Shown: positions 8,529-17,609, counted from the first letter of the stretch. The stretch is 64,000 nt of DNA from a virus (IMGVR_UViG_3300043436_003929:1-64000), one strand, 5' to 3'. The notes: generated by a model from the letters alone, not told the origin. Made by a program: numbers and translations.

Positions 8529-9824
8529 ATGACAAAGAAATTTAACGAACAAATTGACTACGGGAATACTCCTGAAAGAATGGATCCTAATTTGGAAAGA
8601 AAATTAGGAAGTCCTGAAGGTCTTTATAGTAAAAATCCAGCAATGACCAAAGGTGCTGCCGATGTTCAAAGATTGGTTAGTAAAAGGTTTCAAAAAGTTG
8701 CTGATAAATTAAGAGAGGTGACTGGTATTGAAGATCTTAGTTCAAGACAAGTTCAAGGAATGGTTTATCAGGAAATGATGAGAAAACTTCCTAATATAAT
8801 GAGAATTGAAAGTGCTAATAAAGATGAACTTATTGAATTAGCAAAAGAAGCGTCTTTAGATGAAGCTGAGGTTCCTGCCGATTGGTATCAAATTGAAGCG
8901 AATTTAGGTATGCCTGACACAGGTAATTTTAGATTTGAACCTGAAGATGATGAGGACGAAGAAGAAAAGGAAGAAAAGGAAGAAAAAGATTCTTTAGAGT
9001 TTCCATCATTTGATGTTGAGGATTTAACTGATGAGGAAATATTAGAATTAGAAAAACATAAAAGAAATATCATCAACGCTATTATTCAGGGAGCGGCTAA
9101 AAAAGGTCATTACCTTTTTCAAAAACCTGAAGTTAAAGCAAGATTAGATGCTATTAACCCATCTCTTTATAGGGATTATTTAGGTATAATGGCAATCAAT
9201 GATTTCTTTTACTTCACTATGGAACAAATGATTGAAATGATGAGTCAAACAGGTCAAGGTGTTGCTGGTAAAGTGGAATTAGATGATGCTGATGATGAAG
9301 GTGGAGAAGATGGTGAATCACAACCTGATACAAAAATCATAGCAACTGGAATGATATTTCCAATTCTTTGTCACGAAATTATTAAAGGGTTAGAAGAGGC
9401 AAAGGGAAGACACGGATTACCAAAAGAACCAGGTCTTCGTCAAAAAGTACAAAAGCAAACGGATATTTTATCTAACGAACCAATGCAATTAAGAATTGGT
9501 CCTGAGATTGTTGAAAAACTTAGATTTGCAATACCCGATAAAATGTATGAACAAGAAAATAAAGGTTTAATAAACTGGTTCCATATATTGTTATACCAAA
9601 TACCAGCGGAAGAGTTTTTAAAAGTTATTGGAAACGCCATCTCTGAAGATCCTTCAAAAGTTAAATTAGCAACTTCAAAGTTTGAAGAAATTATGAAAGA
9701 AGCTATGCAAATGAAGGAAGAATTTGAAAATTATAAAGAAGAAGAGAATATTGATTCAGACGAAGACGAAAATGATGGTTTAGATGACTTTTTAAGTGGT
9801 TTAGGTATATCATTACCTAAATAA
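8529..9824 (+). CDS. Conserved-type phage protein upstream of the terminase, unknown
   Basis: 431 residues. N-terminal SKNPAMTKGAADVQRLVSKR and helical region 40-110, then an acidic Glu/Lys tract (about 138-156: DEDEEEKEEKEEKD). A larger helical domain (about 170-400) contains the hydrophobic segment ATGMIFPILCHEIIKGLEEA, followed by an acidic tail ending DDFLSGLGISLPK. There are no transmembrane helices of convincing length. It lies 3 nt after the preceding stop and 8 nt before terL. In T4 the small terminase precedes terL, but this protein is far longer than known small terminases and shows no HTH, so I do not call it one. Confidence 0.7.
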   Translation: MTKKFNEQIDYGNTPERMDPNLERKLGSPEGLYSKNPAMTKGAADVQRLVSKRFQKVADKLREVTGIEDLSSRQVQGMVYQEMMRKLPNIMRIESANKDELIELAKEASLDEAEVPADWYQIEANLGMPDTGNFRFEPEDDEDEEEKEEKEEKDSLEFPSFDVEDLTDEEILELEKHKRNIINAIIQGAAKKGHYLFQKPEVKARLDAINPSLYRDYLGIMAINDFFYFTMEQMIEMMSQTGQGVAGKVELDDADDEGGEDGESQPDTKIIATGMIFPILCHEIIKGLEEAKGRHGLPKEPGLRQKVQKQTDILSNEPMQLRIGPEIVEKLRFAIPDKMYEQENKGLINWFHILLYQIPAEEFLKVIGNAISEDPSKVKLATSKFEEIMKEAMQMKEEFENYKEEENIDSDEDENDGLDDFLSGLGISLPK

Positions 9825-9832
9825 AATATTTT

Positions 9833-11596
9833 GTGAATAAAGAACAATTAATTATTGAAGTTACGAAGTGTATGAGGAATACTCCTTACGCACTTCGTAC
9901 TTACTTACAAACATACGATAATACCGTATCAAAATACGTCCCTTTGGACTTATTTCCCGACCAAGTTAGTTTAATAGAAGATTACGACAACTATAATGAA
10001 AATATAGCATTGAAGTATCGTCAGGCAGGTGTTTCCACAGTTACAGCAGCCTGGATATCAAAAAGATTGGTATTTGCCAAAAAAACAAAACCTGAAAAAA
10101 TCCTTATAATTGCCAATAAGTTGGATACATCTATGGAGATGGCCAACAAAGTTAGAGGTTTTACCGAACAATGGCCAAATTGGGTTGGTGTAACATTTTC
10201 AAAAGAAAAGAACTCACAAAGACACTTCAAACTTAGCAACGGATGTGAAGTTAAAGCGGTTGCAACATCAAAAGACGCTCTGAGGGGATATACCCCAACC
10301 ATTCTTGTATTTGACGAGGCCGCGTTTATCGAAGCGGATTCAGATTTCTGGTCTGCGTGTATGGCATCCCTATCAACAGGGGGTAAAGTTATTGTTGTAT
10401 CCACACCAAACGGATACGACCCAATTTACTATGAAATATATGATCAAGCATTAAGAAATATGAACGATTTCAAAATATCTGAGATGTTTTGGTATCGTGA
10501 CCCAAGATATACAAAAGATTTGTATATGGTTAAAACTAATGACTTGGTTCATTTTTTAAGAAATAGAGAAGAATATTCTGATAAGGACATTATTGACTTA
10601 TCAATGGAAAATCCATATGAAAGAGACCACACAATAGTAACCGACTATATCTCAAAAGGATATAAACCATGTTCATCGTGGTTTGAAGGTATGGTTAAGA
10701 AGTTAAAATTTGACAATAGAAAAGTGGCTCAGGAATTGGAATGTAATTTCTTGGGTTCAGGTGATAATGTATTTGAATCTGAGTTAATGCAAAATATTGC
10801 TAAAAACTCTTTGAAGGAACCCCAAGCCAAACTAATGGGTGGTTCATTATGGATATTTAAAGAACCTGTAAACGGTCATAAATACGTAATGGGTGTGGAT
10901 GTATCAAGAGGTGATTCTGAGGACTTCTCGTGTATTCAAATCATTGATTTTGATGAAAGAGAACAAGTGTTAGAATATGTATCAAAAGTTCCACCTGATG
11001 TATTGGCAGAAATCGCCTATAAGTGGGGAACAATGTATAACGCATATTGTGTTATCGATATTACAGGTGGTATGGGAATATCAACAGCAAGAAAATTACA
11101 AGAATTAAACTACCAAGGTGGTTTATATGTTGATAACGTAGATACAACTAACAAGTGGAAGTGGGATCCAAAAATAAATGATAGAATACCAGGTATAAAT
11201 TTTAACTCAAAAAGAGTACAAATAATTGCTGCGTTTGAGGAGGGGGTTAGACACGGGTTTAAAGTATATTCAAATAGGTTGTATAACGAAATGAATACAT
11301 TCATTTATATCAATGGAAGACCTGATCATCAAAAAGGACATCATGATGATTGTATTATGTCCATATCTATGGCGTTATATGTTGCCGAGAAATCATTCCA
11401 ATCACTTGAAAAAGTAACTAATCATACAAAGGCAATGATTAATTCATGGGCAACGACGGTAAATGAAAATAAAAATTCATCAGAATTCTTTAATCCTATG
11501 GTTCCTCAAATGGGTAGAAGTAATGGTATGAGTAGACAAGGAGATGCGACCAAATCAGATTATCAAAAATATGGTTGGTTATTTGGTTCTCACTAA
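9833..11596 (+). CDS. terL: Terminase large subunit (packaging ATPase-nuclease)
   Basis: 587 residues from a GTG start 8 nt after the preceding stop; no better ATG gives the N-terminal helix. ATPase domain: a Walker A-like RQAGVST (63-69) and Walker B ILVFDEAAFIE with D161-E162. In the RQxGxST variant the canonical Walker Lys is absent, as in many phage terminases related to gp17. The C-terminal RNase H-like nuclease shows MGVDVSRGDSED (D356), VIDITGGMG (D409) and HHDDC (D505/D506), the expected acidic triad. Family knowledge: it translocates DNA into proheads through the portal and cuts concatemers. Length and order match T4 gp17. The portal gene follows. Confidence 0.97.
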   Translation: MNKEQLIIEVTKCMRNTPYALRTYLQTYDNTVSKYVPLDLFPDQVSLIEDYDNYNENIALKYRQAGVSTVTAAWISKRLVFAKKTKPEKILIIANKLDTSMEMANKVRGFTEQWPNWVGVTFSKEKNSQRHFKLSNGCEVKAVATSKDALRGYTPTILVFDEAAFIEADSDFWSACMASLSTGGKVIVVSTPNGYDPIYYEIYDQALRNMNDFKISEMFWYRDPRYTKDLYMVKTNDLVHFLRNREEYSDKDIIDLSMENPYERDHTIVTDYISKGYKPCSSWFEGMVKKLKFDNRKVAQELECNFLGSGDNVFESELMQNIAKNSLKEPQAKLMGGSLWIFKEPVNGHKYVMGVDVSRGDSEDFSCIQIIDFDEREQVLEYVSKVPPDVLAEIAYKWGTMYNAYCVIDITGGMGISTARKLQELNYQGGLYVDNVDTTNKWKWDPKINDRIPGINFNSKRVQIIAAFEEGVRHGFKVYSNRLYNEMNTFIYINGRPDHQKGHHDDCIMSISMALYVAEKSFQSLEKVTNHTKAMINSWATTVNENKNSSEFFNPMVPQMGRSNGMSRQGDATKSDYQKYGWLFGSH

Positions 11597-11597
11597 C

Positions 11598-11605
11598 TAT
11601 TTATA
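11598..11605 (+). promoter_or_regulatory. TATTTATA element before the portal gene
   Basis: Begins 1 nt after the terminase stop and ends 28 nt before the portal ATG, so the portal may have its own promoter. Confidence 0.4.
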
Positions 11606-11633
11606 TTATCAAGGTAATTAGTAGATTTAACAT

Positions 11634-13493
11634 ATGAGCGAAAATAATCTTACGGTATGGCAGAGACTGTCAAAAACACTTGGACCTAATTCATTATTAA
11701 AACAAGATTATCCGACTTTTAAGTTTGATAAAGAAGAACTTTTACGCACTCAAAGTCGTGATGACTATGAGAGAGAAAAACTTCAAGCACAACAAACATA
11801 TTATTTAACAAATCAATGGGCGAAAGTTGAGAATAATTTATATTCTCAAGCCATTTATTATGAACCATCAAGATTATCTGCACAATACGATTATGAATCG
11901 ATGGAATATACTCCTGAAATTTCAGCGGCATTAGACATTTATTCAGAAGAATCAACCACAACAGATGAAGATGGTTTTATACTTCAAATATATTCAGAGT
12001 CAAAGCGCATCAAATCAGTATTAGCCGATTTGTTTAACAACAATTTAGATATTAACACTAACTTACCAATGTGGACAAGAAACACTTGTAAGTATGGTGA
12101 TAACTTTGTTTACCTTAAATTAGACCCTGAAAAGGGTGTTGTTGGTTGTCAACAACTACCAACAATTGAGATTGAACGTCACGAAGTTGGTGTTAGCGCC
12201 AAAATTACAGTTGATATAACACAAGAAAAAGACGAAAATAAAAAAGCCCTTCATTTTACTTGGAAAAATAGAAACATGGAGTTTCAGTCTTGGGAGATAG
12301 CTCACTTTAGATTACTGGGTGACGACAGAAAACTTCCTTATGGTACTTCTATGTTGGAAAAGGCAAGACGTATTTGGAAACAACTATTGTTATCTGAGGA
12401 TGCAATGTTGATTTACCGTACATCAAGAGCACCTGAAAGAAGGATGTTTAAGGTTTTTGTTGGTAATATGAACGATGATGATGTTGAAGCATATGTAAAT
12501 CGTGTAGCCAACAAATTTAAAAGAGAACAAGTCGTAGATTCTAAGACAGGAAATGTAGATATGAGATTTAATCAAATGGCAGTTGACCAAGATTATTTTA
12601 TCCCTGTTCGTGATCCTTCAGCACCAGATCCAATCACAACATTGCCAGGTGCAACTAACTTATCCGAAATTGCGGATATTGAATATATTCAGAAAAAATT
12701 ATTAACAGCACTTCGCGTTCCAAAGGCGTTCTTGGGGTTTGAAGAAGTTGTTGGTGATGGTAAAAATCTATCATTACAAGACATTCGTTTTGCTCGAACA
12801 ATTAATAGAATTCAAAAAAGTATGTTAGCAGAACTTAATAAGATTGCTATTGTTCATTTATTTTTATTGGGATTTGAGGACGAATTACAGAACTTTACCT
12901 TAGGACTATCTAATCCATCAACGCAAGCAGATTTATTGAAAATTGATGTTTGGAAAGAAAAAGTTTTATTGTACAAAGATTTAGTTGCAGATCCAGGAAA
13001 TGGTATTCAACCTACATCTTCAACTTGGGCTAAAAAACATATTTTTAATTGGTCTGATGAAGAAATTAGATTAGATTTACAACAACAGAGAATTGAGAGG
13101 GCTGTTGGAGAAGAACTTAAAGCGACTCCTACGGTTATTACTAAAACAGGTTTATTCGATAATATCGACAAATTATATGGCAATACTACTGGAGGGACAA
13201 CAAATAATGCTGCAACAACTACAACGGATACTGAACAACCATTTGGGGGCACAGGAGGATTTGAATCAACAACACCACCACCATCCGAAGGTGGTGAGGA
13301 ACCATTACCGCCAGCAGAAACTGGTGCACCTGAAGGTGGTGAAGCGGCCGTAACTCCAGAATCTAAACTAAAAAATATGAACTTATTAATAGAAAGTGAT
13401 TTGATTGAGGGTTCAAAATTTTTAGATTTAGGTCAAGCTCAAGAATCTTTAGGTGAAATTTCAAAAGAACTGGATAAGTTATTAAATTCATAA
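11634..13493 (+). CDS. Portal protein, T4 gp20 type
   Basis: 619 residues, slightly longer than T4 gp20. Diagnostic stretches: YEPSRLSAQYDYESMEYTPE near the N-terminus (about 75-95), EISAALDIYSEEST, and the wing/stem region with ERRMFKVFVGNM and DYFIPVRDPSAPDPITTLPG. The crown-side region has IQKKLLTALRVPKAFLGFEE. The last about 100 residues are a low-complexity Thr/Pro/Gly tail (TTTDTEQPFGGTGG, PPPSEGGEEPLPP) not seen in T4. Family knowledge: a dodecamer forms the capsid vertex channel on which the packaging motor sits. Placed directly after terL as in T4. Confidence 0.95.
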   Translation: MSENNLTVWQRLSKTLGPNSLLKQDYPTFKFDKEELLRTQSRDDYEREKLQAQQTYYLTNQWAKVENNLYSQAIYYEPSRLSAQYDYESMEYTPEISAALDIYSEESTTTDEDGFILQIYSESKRIKSVLADLFNNNLDINTNLPMWTRNTCKYGDNFVYLKLDPEKGVVGCQQLPTIEIERHEVGVSAKITVDITQEKDENKKALHFTWKNRNMEFQSWEIAHFRLLGDDRKLPYGTSMLEKARRIWKQLLLSEDAMLIYRTSRAPERRMFKVFVGNMNDDDVEAYVNRVANKFKREQVVDSKTGNVDMRFNQMAVDQDYFIPVRDPSAPDPITTLPGATNLSEIADIEYIQKKLLTALRVPKAFLGFEEVVGDGKNLSLQDIRFARTINRIQKSMLAELNKIAIVHLFLLGFEDELQNFTLGLSNPSTQADLLKIDVWKEKVLLYKDLVADPGNGIQPTSSTWAKKHIFNWSDEEIRLDLQQQRIERAVGEELKATPTVITKTGLFDNIDKLYGNTTGGTTNNAATTTTDTEQPFGGTGGFESTTPPPSEGGEEPLPPAETGAPEGGEAAVTPESKLKNMNLLIESDLIEGSKFLDLGQAQESLGEISKELDKLLNS

Positions 13494-13501
13494 TATTTAT
13501 A
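13494..13501 (+). promoter_or_regulatory. TATTTATA element after the portal gene
   Basis: Starts with the base after the portal stop and ends 12 nt before the ATG at 13514. Confidence 0.4.
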
Positions 13502-13513
13502 TTAAAACTAACG

Positions 13514-14215
13514 ATGATGACTTTCGGAAAAATCAAATCCATAATAGAAAACAATCTTATTGAATCCTACAAAGATGAAAAGGAGTTCAAAAAATCATTA
13601 AAAGAATTTAAACATAATGTTTTAAATAATAAAACAATGTCTAAGGTATATTCTTTATATGATCAATTAAGTACTCCACAAGGAATAAATGAATCTGATG
13701 CGAAAGATTTTTTGGAAGAAGGGATTAGTTTAATTCAAAAATTACTACCAAATATTAAATTACCAAAAACTTTATCTGAGAATGTTGAGAATAAATACTC
13801 AGACATTGATACCCTTGTTTATACTAATAAATTAAATCTATTAGAAAGAGTTAATTCGAAAAAAAATATTACAAGTATATTAACTTCAAGTAATAATGTT
13901 GTTAAAGAATCTATAAACATACCATTAAAATCTATGGTTAGTATTGCCAATCAAACTTTAAATAGGTACCTTGAGAATCTTGATGAGTCAGACAGGAAAG
14001 AATTCCTTCAACTAATTTCAGAAGATTCAAAATCTCTTGAAGCAAAATTTGAAGTTATTCGTGAAAGTGCAATCAATAAACTTACTCTCGTGTTGGAAAA
14101 AGAGGAAGAGTTTGAGTTAAAGACAAAATTGTCTGAAACTATAGATAGGTTAAAAACTGAAGAGTTTAACCAATTAAATTTTCTAAAAATAAAAAATTTA
14201 GAAGAATCAATTTAA
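13514..14215 (+). CDS. Helical protein between portal and protease, unknown
   Basis: 233 residues, nearly all helical and Lys/Glu-rich with several leucine-heptad stretches (FELKTKLSETIDRLKTEEF near the C-terminus). Two adjacent ATGs (13514, 13517) are possible starts. In T4 this slot between portal and protease holds the small core proteins gp67/gp68, so a prohead-core role is suggested by position. I see no sequence proof. A candidate cleavage-like LIE/S occurs near residue 15. The 3' end overlaps the convergent bS21-like gene by 9 bases. Confidence 0.7.
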   Translation: MMTFGKIKSIIENNLIESYKDEKEFKKSLKEFKHNVLNNKTMSKVYSLYDQLSTPQGINESDAKDFLEEGISLIQKLLPNIKLPKTLSENVENKYSDIDTLVYTNKLNLLERVNSKKNITSILTSSNNVVKESINIPLKSMVSIANQTLNRYLENLDESDRKEFLQLISEDSKSLEAKFEVIRESAINKLTLVLEKEEEFELKTKLSETIDRLKTEEFNQLNFLKIKNLEESI

Positions 14216-14394
14216 AGAATTTTTTACTTTTTGAATGTAAGAAGCTTTTAAAAACTTAGATCTTTTTAACACAGATTTTTTCACAAATTCTTTTTTTTCA
14301 ACCAGAATTTGATTCTGTCTACTTTTAATAACTTTAGATTTTAGAATTTTTAAAGATTTCTCAATCCCATTTTTTTTACGTCTACTTTTAGCAT
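14207..14394 (-). CDS. bS21-like ribosomal protein, in two frames joined at an A8 run
   Basis: From the ATG at 14394 the minus strand reads MLKVDVKK and then, in frame, MGLRNL and a stop. A -1 shift on the A8 run (T8 at 14370-14377 on the plus strand) gives a 62-residue protein. After the shift it continues NGIEKSLKILKSKVIKS and carries the bS21-like C-terminal half FVKKSVLKRSKFLKASYIQ. The pattern matches Bacteroidota bS21: an N-terminal M-(L/I)-x-V-x-V, then ALKxxKxK, then FxKPSVxxRxxxxKAxYIQ. bS21 helps mRNA binding on the 30S subunit; phage copies are known in environmental phages. The A AAA AAA heptamer is a classical slip site, so the options are programmed frameshifting, transcript slippage, a decayed gene, or a one-base homopolymer error. 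It is antisense to the surrounding head operon. Confidence 0.75.
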
Positions 14395-14494
14395 ATAATT
14401 ACAAATATCTGAATTTATTAAAAAAACTTTGACAATCGATTTATTTTATACTATTTTTTAACAAAAAAATAAACATTGTAATTAATGAAAATTA

Positions 14495-14926
14495 ATGAAA
14501 AAAGGAAAAAGTGTAAAATTAAATCTATTCAGTCCAATAAAATCCGTTTACGGCACCGTAGATTCTAAAAATTTAAAATCGTTATACATAAACATTCAAT
14601 CGTGGGTTTCACCAAAATTTGAACACGATAATTGGAATCGGGTAGTTTGTAATTTAAACAGAGAAATAAAACACTCAGTTTTTAATTCAATTGACACAAA
14701 CACATTTAAAGAAAATAGTATTGTTGATTTAGACCTTAGAACTAGTGGTATTTCTCACGGTAAAAAATCATTCTTTAACTTAGAAGTTAACCTATACACT
14801 AACAAAGAATTTGATTTTAAGTCAACAGAATTAAAAGAATCTATAAAAAAAATTGTAAGAAATATTGTAAGAGATAATATAATAGAAAATAAATACTTTG
14901 ACTTTTCATTATCCAAAAGTAAGTAA
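14495..14926 (+). CDS. Small basic phage protein, unknown
   Basis: 143 residues, basic, mixed alpha/beta by composition. It carries SPIKSVYGTVDSKNLKSLYI, the segment LDLRTSGISHGKKSFFNLEVNLY and a C-terminal Lys/Ile/Asn-rich helix. No family recognised. Another ATG 10 bases upstream is out of frame, so the ATG at 14495 is preferred. A TTTG about 60 nt upstream followed after 20 nt by TATTTTTT resembles a weak host-type promoter. It sits between the bS21-like gene and the prohead protease. Confidence 0.65.
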   Translation: MKKGKSVKLNLFSPIKSVYGTVDSKNLKSLYINIQSWVSPKFEHDNWNRVVCNLNREIKHSVFNSIDTNTFKENSIVDLDLRTSGISHGKKSFFNLEVNLYTNKEFDFKSTELKESIKKIVRNIVRDNIIENKYFDFSLSKSK

Positions 14927-14942
14927 AGATGATTCTTTGATA

Positions 14943-14950
14943 TATTTATC
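14943..14950 (+). promoter_or_regulatory. TATTTATC element before the prohead protease gene
   Basis: Ends 13 nt before the ATG at 14964, with an A-rich spacer (TTAAAAACGATTA). Confidence 0.4.
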
Positions 14951-14963
14951 TTAAAAACGATTA

Positions 14964-15686
14964 ATGAAACAATTAAGAATTTTAGAAGCAAGCGAAGTAG
15001 GTCATGGTATATTGATTGAAATGGACGCAGGTTGGGTTTCTCCAAAAGACATTCGTAACTCCGAAATATTAAAGGAAGCATCAAACTTAGATTATAGAAA
15101 CCCATTTGAATTCTATGCGGTATTACAGAAATATGATACACCAAATAGAAACGGAAGATTTTATCCTGAAAGGATATTAAAAAGAGAGGCTGAAAATTAT
15201 AAAAAAGCAATTGCCAAAGGATTATCAACTTCTGAACTTAACCATCCTGAGTCATCTTTAATTGACTTAGATAGAGTATCTCACATAATCACTGATATAT
15301 GGTGGGATAAAAATATTTTAATGGGTAAACTTAAATTATTAACTTCACCAGGATTTCATGAAAGAGGTATTGTATCAACTAAAGGAGATCAAGCCGCCAA
15401 CTTAATGAGACAGGGCGTTACTATGGGGGTTTCATCAAGAGGTGTTGGATCTTTAAAGAAAGTAGGAGAAAGAAACGAAGTACAAGATGACTTCGAGTTA
15501 ATTTGTTTCGATTTAGTGTCATCACCATCAACACCAGGGGCTTATTTATTTAATAATCCTGAGGATAGACATAAATATGATGAAAATTTAGAGGAAGAAA
15601 GAAGACATAAGTCACCTGAAAAATCAGATTTTCAATCCAAAGGAGTTGACTTAATGAAAAAATTAACCGATTATTTGGGTAAATAA
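14964..15686 (+). CDS. Prohead core protease, T4 gp21 type
   Basis: 240 residues. The herpesvirus-like serine protease fold of prohead proteases is indicated by YAVLQKYDTPNRNGRFYPE near residue 50, the His-containing SELNHPESSLIDL (about residue 92) and the Ser-containing MGVSSRGVGSL (about residue 157). These are the expected His and Ser positions. Family knowledge: the enzyme is activated inside the prohead and cleaves scaffold, capsid and itself after hydrophobic-x-Glu. A self-cleavage site is plausible at RILE/AS (residue 8). The location between portal and capsid matches T4. The last about 30 residues are charged. Confidence 0.92.
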   Translation: MKQLRILEASEVGHGILIEMDAGWVSPKDIRNSEILKEASNLDYRNPFEFYAVLQKYDTPNRNGRFYPERILKREAENYKKAIAKGLSTSELNHPESSLIDLDRVSHIITDIWWDKNILMGKLKLLTSPGFHERGIVSTKGDQAANLMRQGVTMGVSSRGVGSLKKVGERNEVQDDFELICFDLVSSPSTPGAYLFNNPEDRHKYDENLEEERRHKSPEKSDFQSKGVDLMKKLTDYLGK

Positions 15687-15693
15687 AAATATT

Positions 15694-15903
15694 ATGGAAG
15701 AAAAATTTTTTGTGGCGAAAGTCCAGTATGATTTACCTGATGAAACTAGTGGTAAAATTAAAAAAATCAGAGAAGAAAAATTAGTTAGAGGTTATTCTGT
15801 CACTGATGTTGAAGCAAAAGTTACTGCTAAATATCAAGGGTTTACTAATGATTGGAGAATTACTTCAGTATCTGAAAGTAAAATAGATGAGGTAATTGAG
15901 TAA
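15694..15903 (+). CDS. DUF4494-type small protein
   Basis: 69 residues. The pattern FFVAKVQYDLPDETSG, then EEKLVRGYSVTDVEAKV, then WRITSVSESKIDEVI, matches DUF4494, a short family known mainly from Bacteroidota genomes and their phages. The function is unknown. It lies 7 nt after the protease stop, and a strong terminator begins 18 nt after its own stop, so it closes that transcription unit. Useful as a host marker. Confidence 0.75.
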   Translation: MEEKFFVAKVQYDLPDETSGKIKKIREEKLVRGYSVTDVEAKVTAKYQGFTNDWRITSVSESKIDEVIE

Positions 15904-15921
15904 TTTATTGGTTTTTAAATT

Positions 15922-15953
15922 AAAAAAAGTGGTCTTATGACCACTTTTTTTTT
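15922..15953 (+). terminator. Rho-independent terminator after the DUF4494 gene
   Basis: Stem AAAAAAAGTGGTC (15922-15934), tetraloop TTAT, GACCAC (15939-15944) followed by nine T residues. The A and T tracts also pair, so it should work on both strands. Confidence 0.9.
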
Positions 15954-15962
15954 GCTTGGATA

Positions 15963-15970
15963 TATTTATA
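15963..15970 (+). promoter_or_regulatory. TATTTATA element between two terminators
   Basis: Lies 130 nt before the scaffold-candidate ATG, and a second hairpin (16028) falls between it and the gene. Transcripts from here would pass that hairpin. Confidence 0.3.
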
Positions 15971-16027
15971 TGTTGATATAATTTTTAATAATCAAGATTA
16001 TATTCATAAAACATTAAAAAAATAAGG

Positions 16028-16057
16028 ACACATTATTCATATAATAGTGTTTTTTTA
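16028..16057 (+). terminator. Second terminator-like hairpin before the scaffold candidate
   Basis: ACACATTAT (16028-16036), loop TCAT, ATAATAGTGT (16041-16050) with one bulged A, then a seven-T run broken only by the pairing T. Being in the leader of the capsid unit, it could act as an attenuator. Confidence 0.55.
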
Positions 16058-16067
16058 TTTTTGGTGA

Positions 16068-16075
16068 TATTTATT
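16068..16075 (+). promoter_or_regulatory. TATTTATT element before the scaffold candidate
   Basis: Ends 25 nt before the ATG at 16101, downstream of the hairpin; the likelier promoter for the scaffold-capsid pair. Confidence 0.35.
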
Positions 16076-16100
16076 AGTTAAAATAAAATAGATTTTCTAT

Positions 16101-17609
16101 ATGAAAGAAAACAAATTAGTTCAAGAGGCTATTATTCAAATGAAACAAGTTGAAGAAGCAATAGCTGAAAACGCAAAAGGAATACTTGCTTCTACTATGA
16201 AGGAAGAAATCAACCAATTAGTAAAAGAATCTCTTTCCGAACAATCTGACGAAGATGAGATTGAATTAGATACTGACATGGAAATGTCGGCTGATAACGA
16301 TGAAATGGATGTAGACATGGATATTGACTCAGATGAAGAATCTGATGAAATGGAAATGGACTTTGAAATGGATTCGGATGAAACTCCAATTGATTTAACC
16401 GACGCTTCTGATGACGAGATTTTGAAAGTTTTTAAAGCTATGGGTGAAAACGATGGAATTATCGTTAAAAAAGATGGTGAAGACATTCATTTAACCGATA
16501 ATGATTCTGATGTTGAATACCTAGTTAAACTTGGTGAATCTGAAGACGAAATGATGGAAGAAGAGGACGAAATGATGGAAGAAGAGGAAGACATGATGGA
16601 AGAAGAGGAAGACATGATGGAAGAATCTGACGAATCGGTTGATGATGTAATTGACGCTATTTTTAGTGGAGATATGTCAGGTGTTGACTCTGAAGAAGAA
16701 GTTGTTTACGAAATAGAGTTAGATGAAGAATCTGAAATGGATGAAGAATCTGAAATGGAAATGGATGAAGAATCTGAAATGGATGAAAATTTAACTAATG
16801 AAACCTACAAACCTAAAGGTGTTGGTATGGGTAAACCTAAATTTAAATACAAAAAAACTACAGGTGGATTTAAAGAGGATATGAAACAAGGTCCTAAATC
16901 TGTAGGTACTGGTAAAGCTAAATTTGATTACAAAAAAGGTGCTAACATGGAAGGTAAATCTAAAGTCGTTAAAGCTGAAACTAAAGAAGGTAAATACGGA
17001 ATGAATAAAGGTGATAAATCTAAAACCGTTAAAGGTGATAAAGATTATACCACAAAAAAAGGAGATACTTTAAAAAGAAAGGCCTTCGAAAAAGAAGAAA
17101 CTAAGGAAGCTGCAAGAACTTATGGTATGGGTTCTAAAGAAGGTAGAGGACTGAGAAAAGGCATCACTCCAAACAGAAACTTTGTTTATGGTAAGAATGG
17201 TGTTAAAACTGAATCTACTCAAGAAGAAGTTAGTATGTTGAGAGAAAAAAATGAAGAGTACAGAAAAGCATTAAATGTTTTCAGAGAAAAACTTAATGAA
17301 GTTGCTATCTTTAATTCAAACTTAGCGTATGCTACTAGATTGTTTACAGAACATTCAACTACTAAGAAAGAAAAAATAAATATATTAAGAAGATTTGATG
17401 ATGTTGAAACTTTGAAAGAATCTAAAAATCTTTACAAGTCAATTAAAGACGAATTGTCTAAGGTTGAAACAAAATCAATTAATGAATCAGTTGGTTCAAA
17501 ATTAAATAAAACAGTAACTACTGGTTCATCAACTACTCTAATTGAATCAAAAACTTATGAAAATCCTCAGTTCTTAAGAATGAAAGATTTAATGGGTAAA
17601 TTAGGGTAA
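16101..17609 (+). CDS. Prohead core scaffold candidate (gp22 position)
   Basis: 502 residues. N-terminal helix (LVQEAIIQMKQVEEAIAENA), then about 170 residues of extreme acidity with Glu-Met repeats (EEDEMMEEEEDMMEE). A Lys/Gly-rich segment (about 233-340) follows with tandem KGVGMGKPKFKYKK-like units. The C-terminal helical region (375-485) carries LREKNEEYRKALNVFREKL and AIFNSNLAYATRLF. It sits between protease and capsid, where T4 encodes scaffold gp22, and acidic coiled-coil composition is usual for scaffolds. The length is nearly twice T4 gp22. Call based on position and composition, helped by the recurrence of the C-terminal pattern in T4-like phage scaffolds. Confidence 0.7.
   Translation: MKENKLVQEAIIQMKQVEEAIAENAKGILASTMKEEINQLVKESLSEQSDEDEIELDTDMEMSADNDEMDVDMDIDSDEESDEMEMDFEMDSDETPIDLTDASDDEILKVFKAMGENDGIIVKKDGEDIHLTDNDSDVEYLVKLGESEDEMMEEEDEMMEEEEDMMEEEEDMMEESDESVDDVIDAIFSGDMSGVDSEEEVVYEIELDEESEMDEESEMEMDEESEMDENLTNETYKPKGVGMGKPKFKYKKTTGGFKEDMKQGPKSVGTGKAKFDYKKGANMEGKSKVVKAETKEGKYGMNKGDKSKTVKGDKDYTTKKGDTLKRKAFEKEETKEAARTYGMGSKEGRGLRKGITPNRNFVYGKNGVKTESTQEEVSMLREKNEEYRKALNVFREKLNEVAIFNSNLAYATRLFTEHSTTKKEKINILRRFDDVETLKESKNLYKSIKDELSKVETKSINESVGSKLNKTVTTGSSTTLIESKTYENPQFLRMKDLMGKLG

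Noticed and set aside
8529-9824. Small terminase call for the gene before terL
   Set aside because: Far too long, no HTH or known small-terminase pattern; position alone is not enough.
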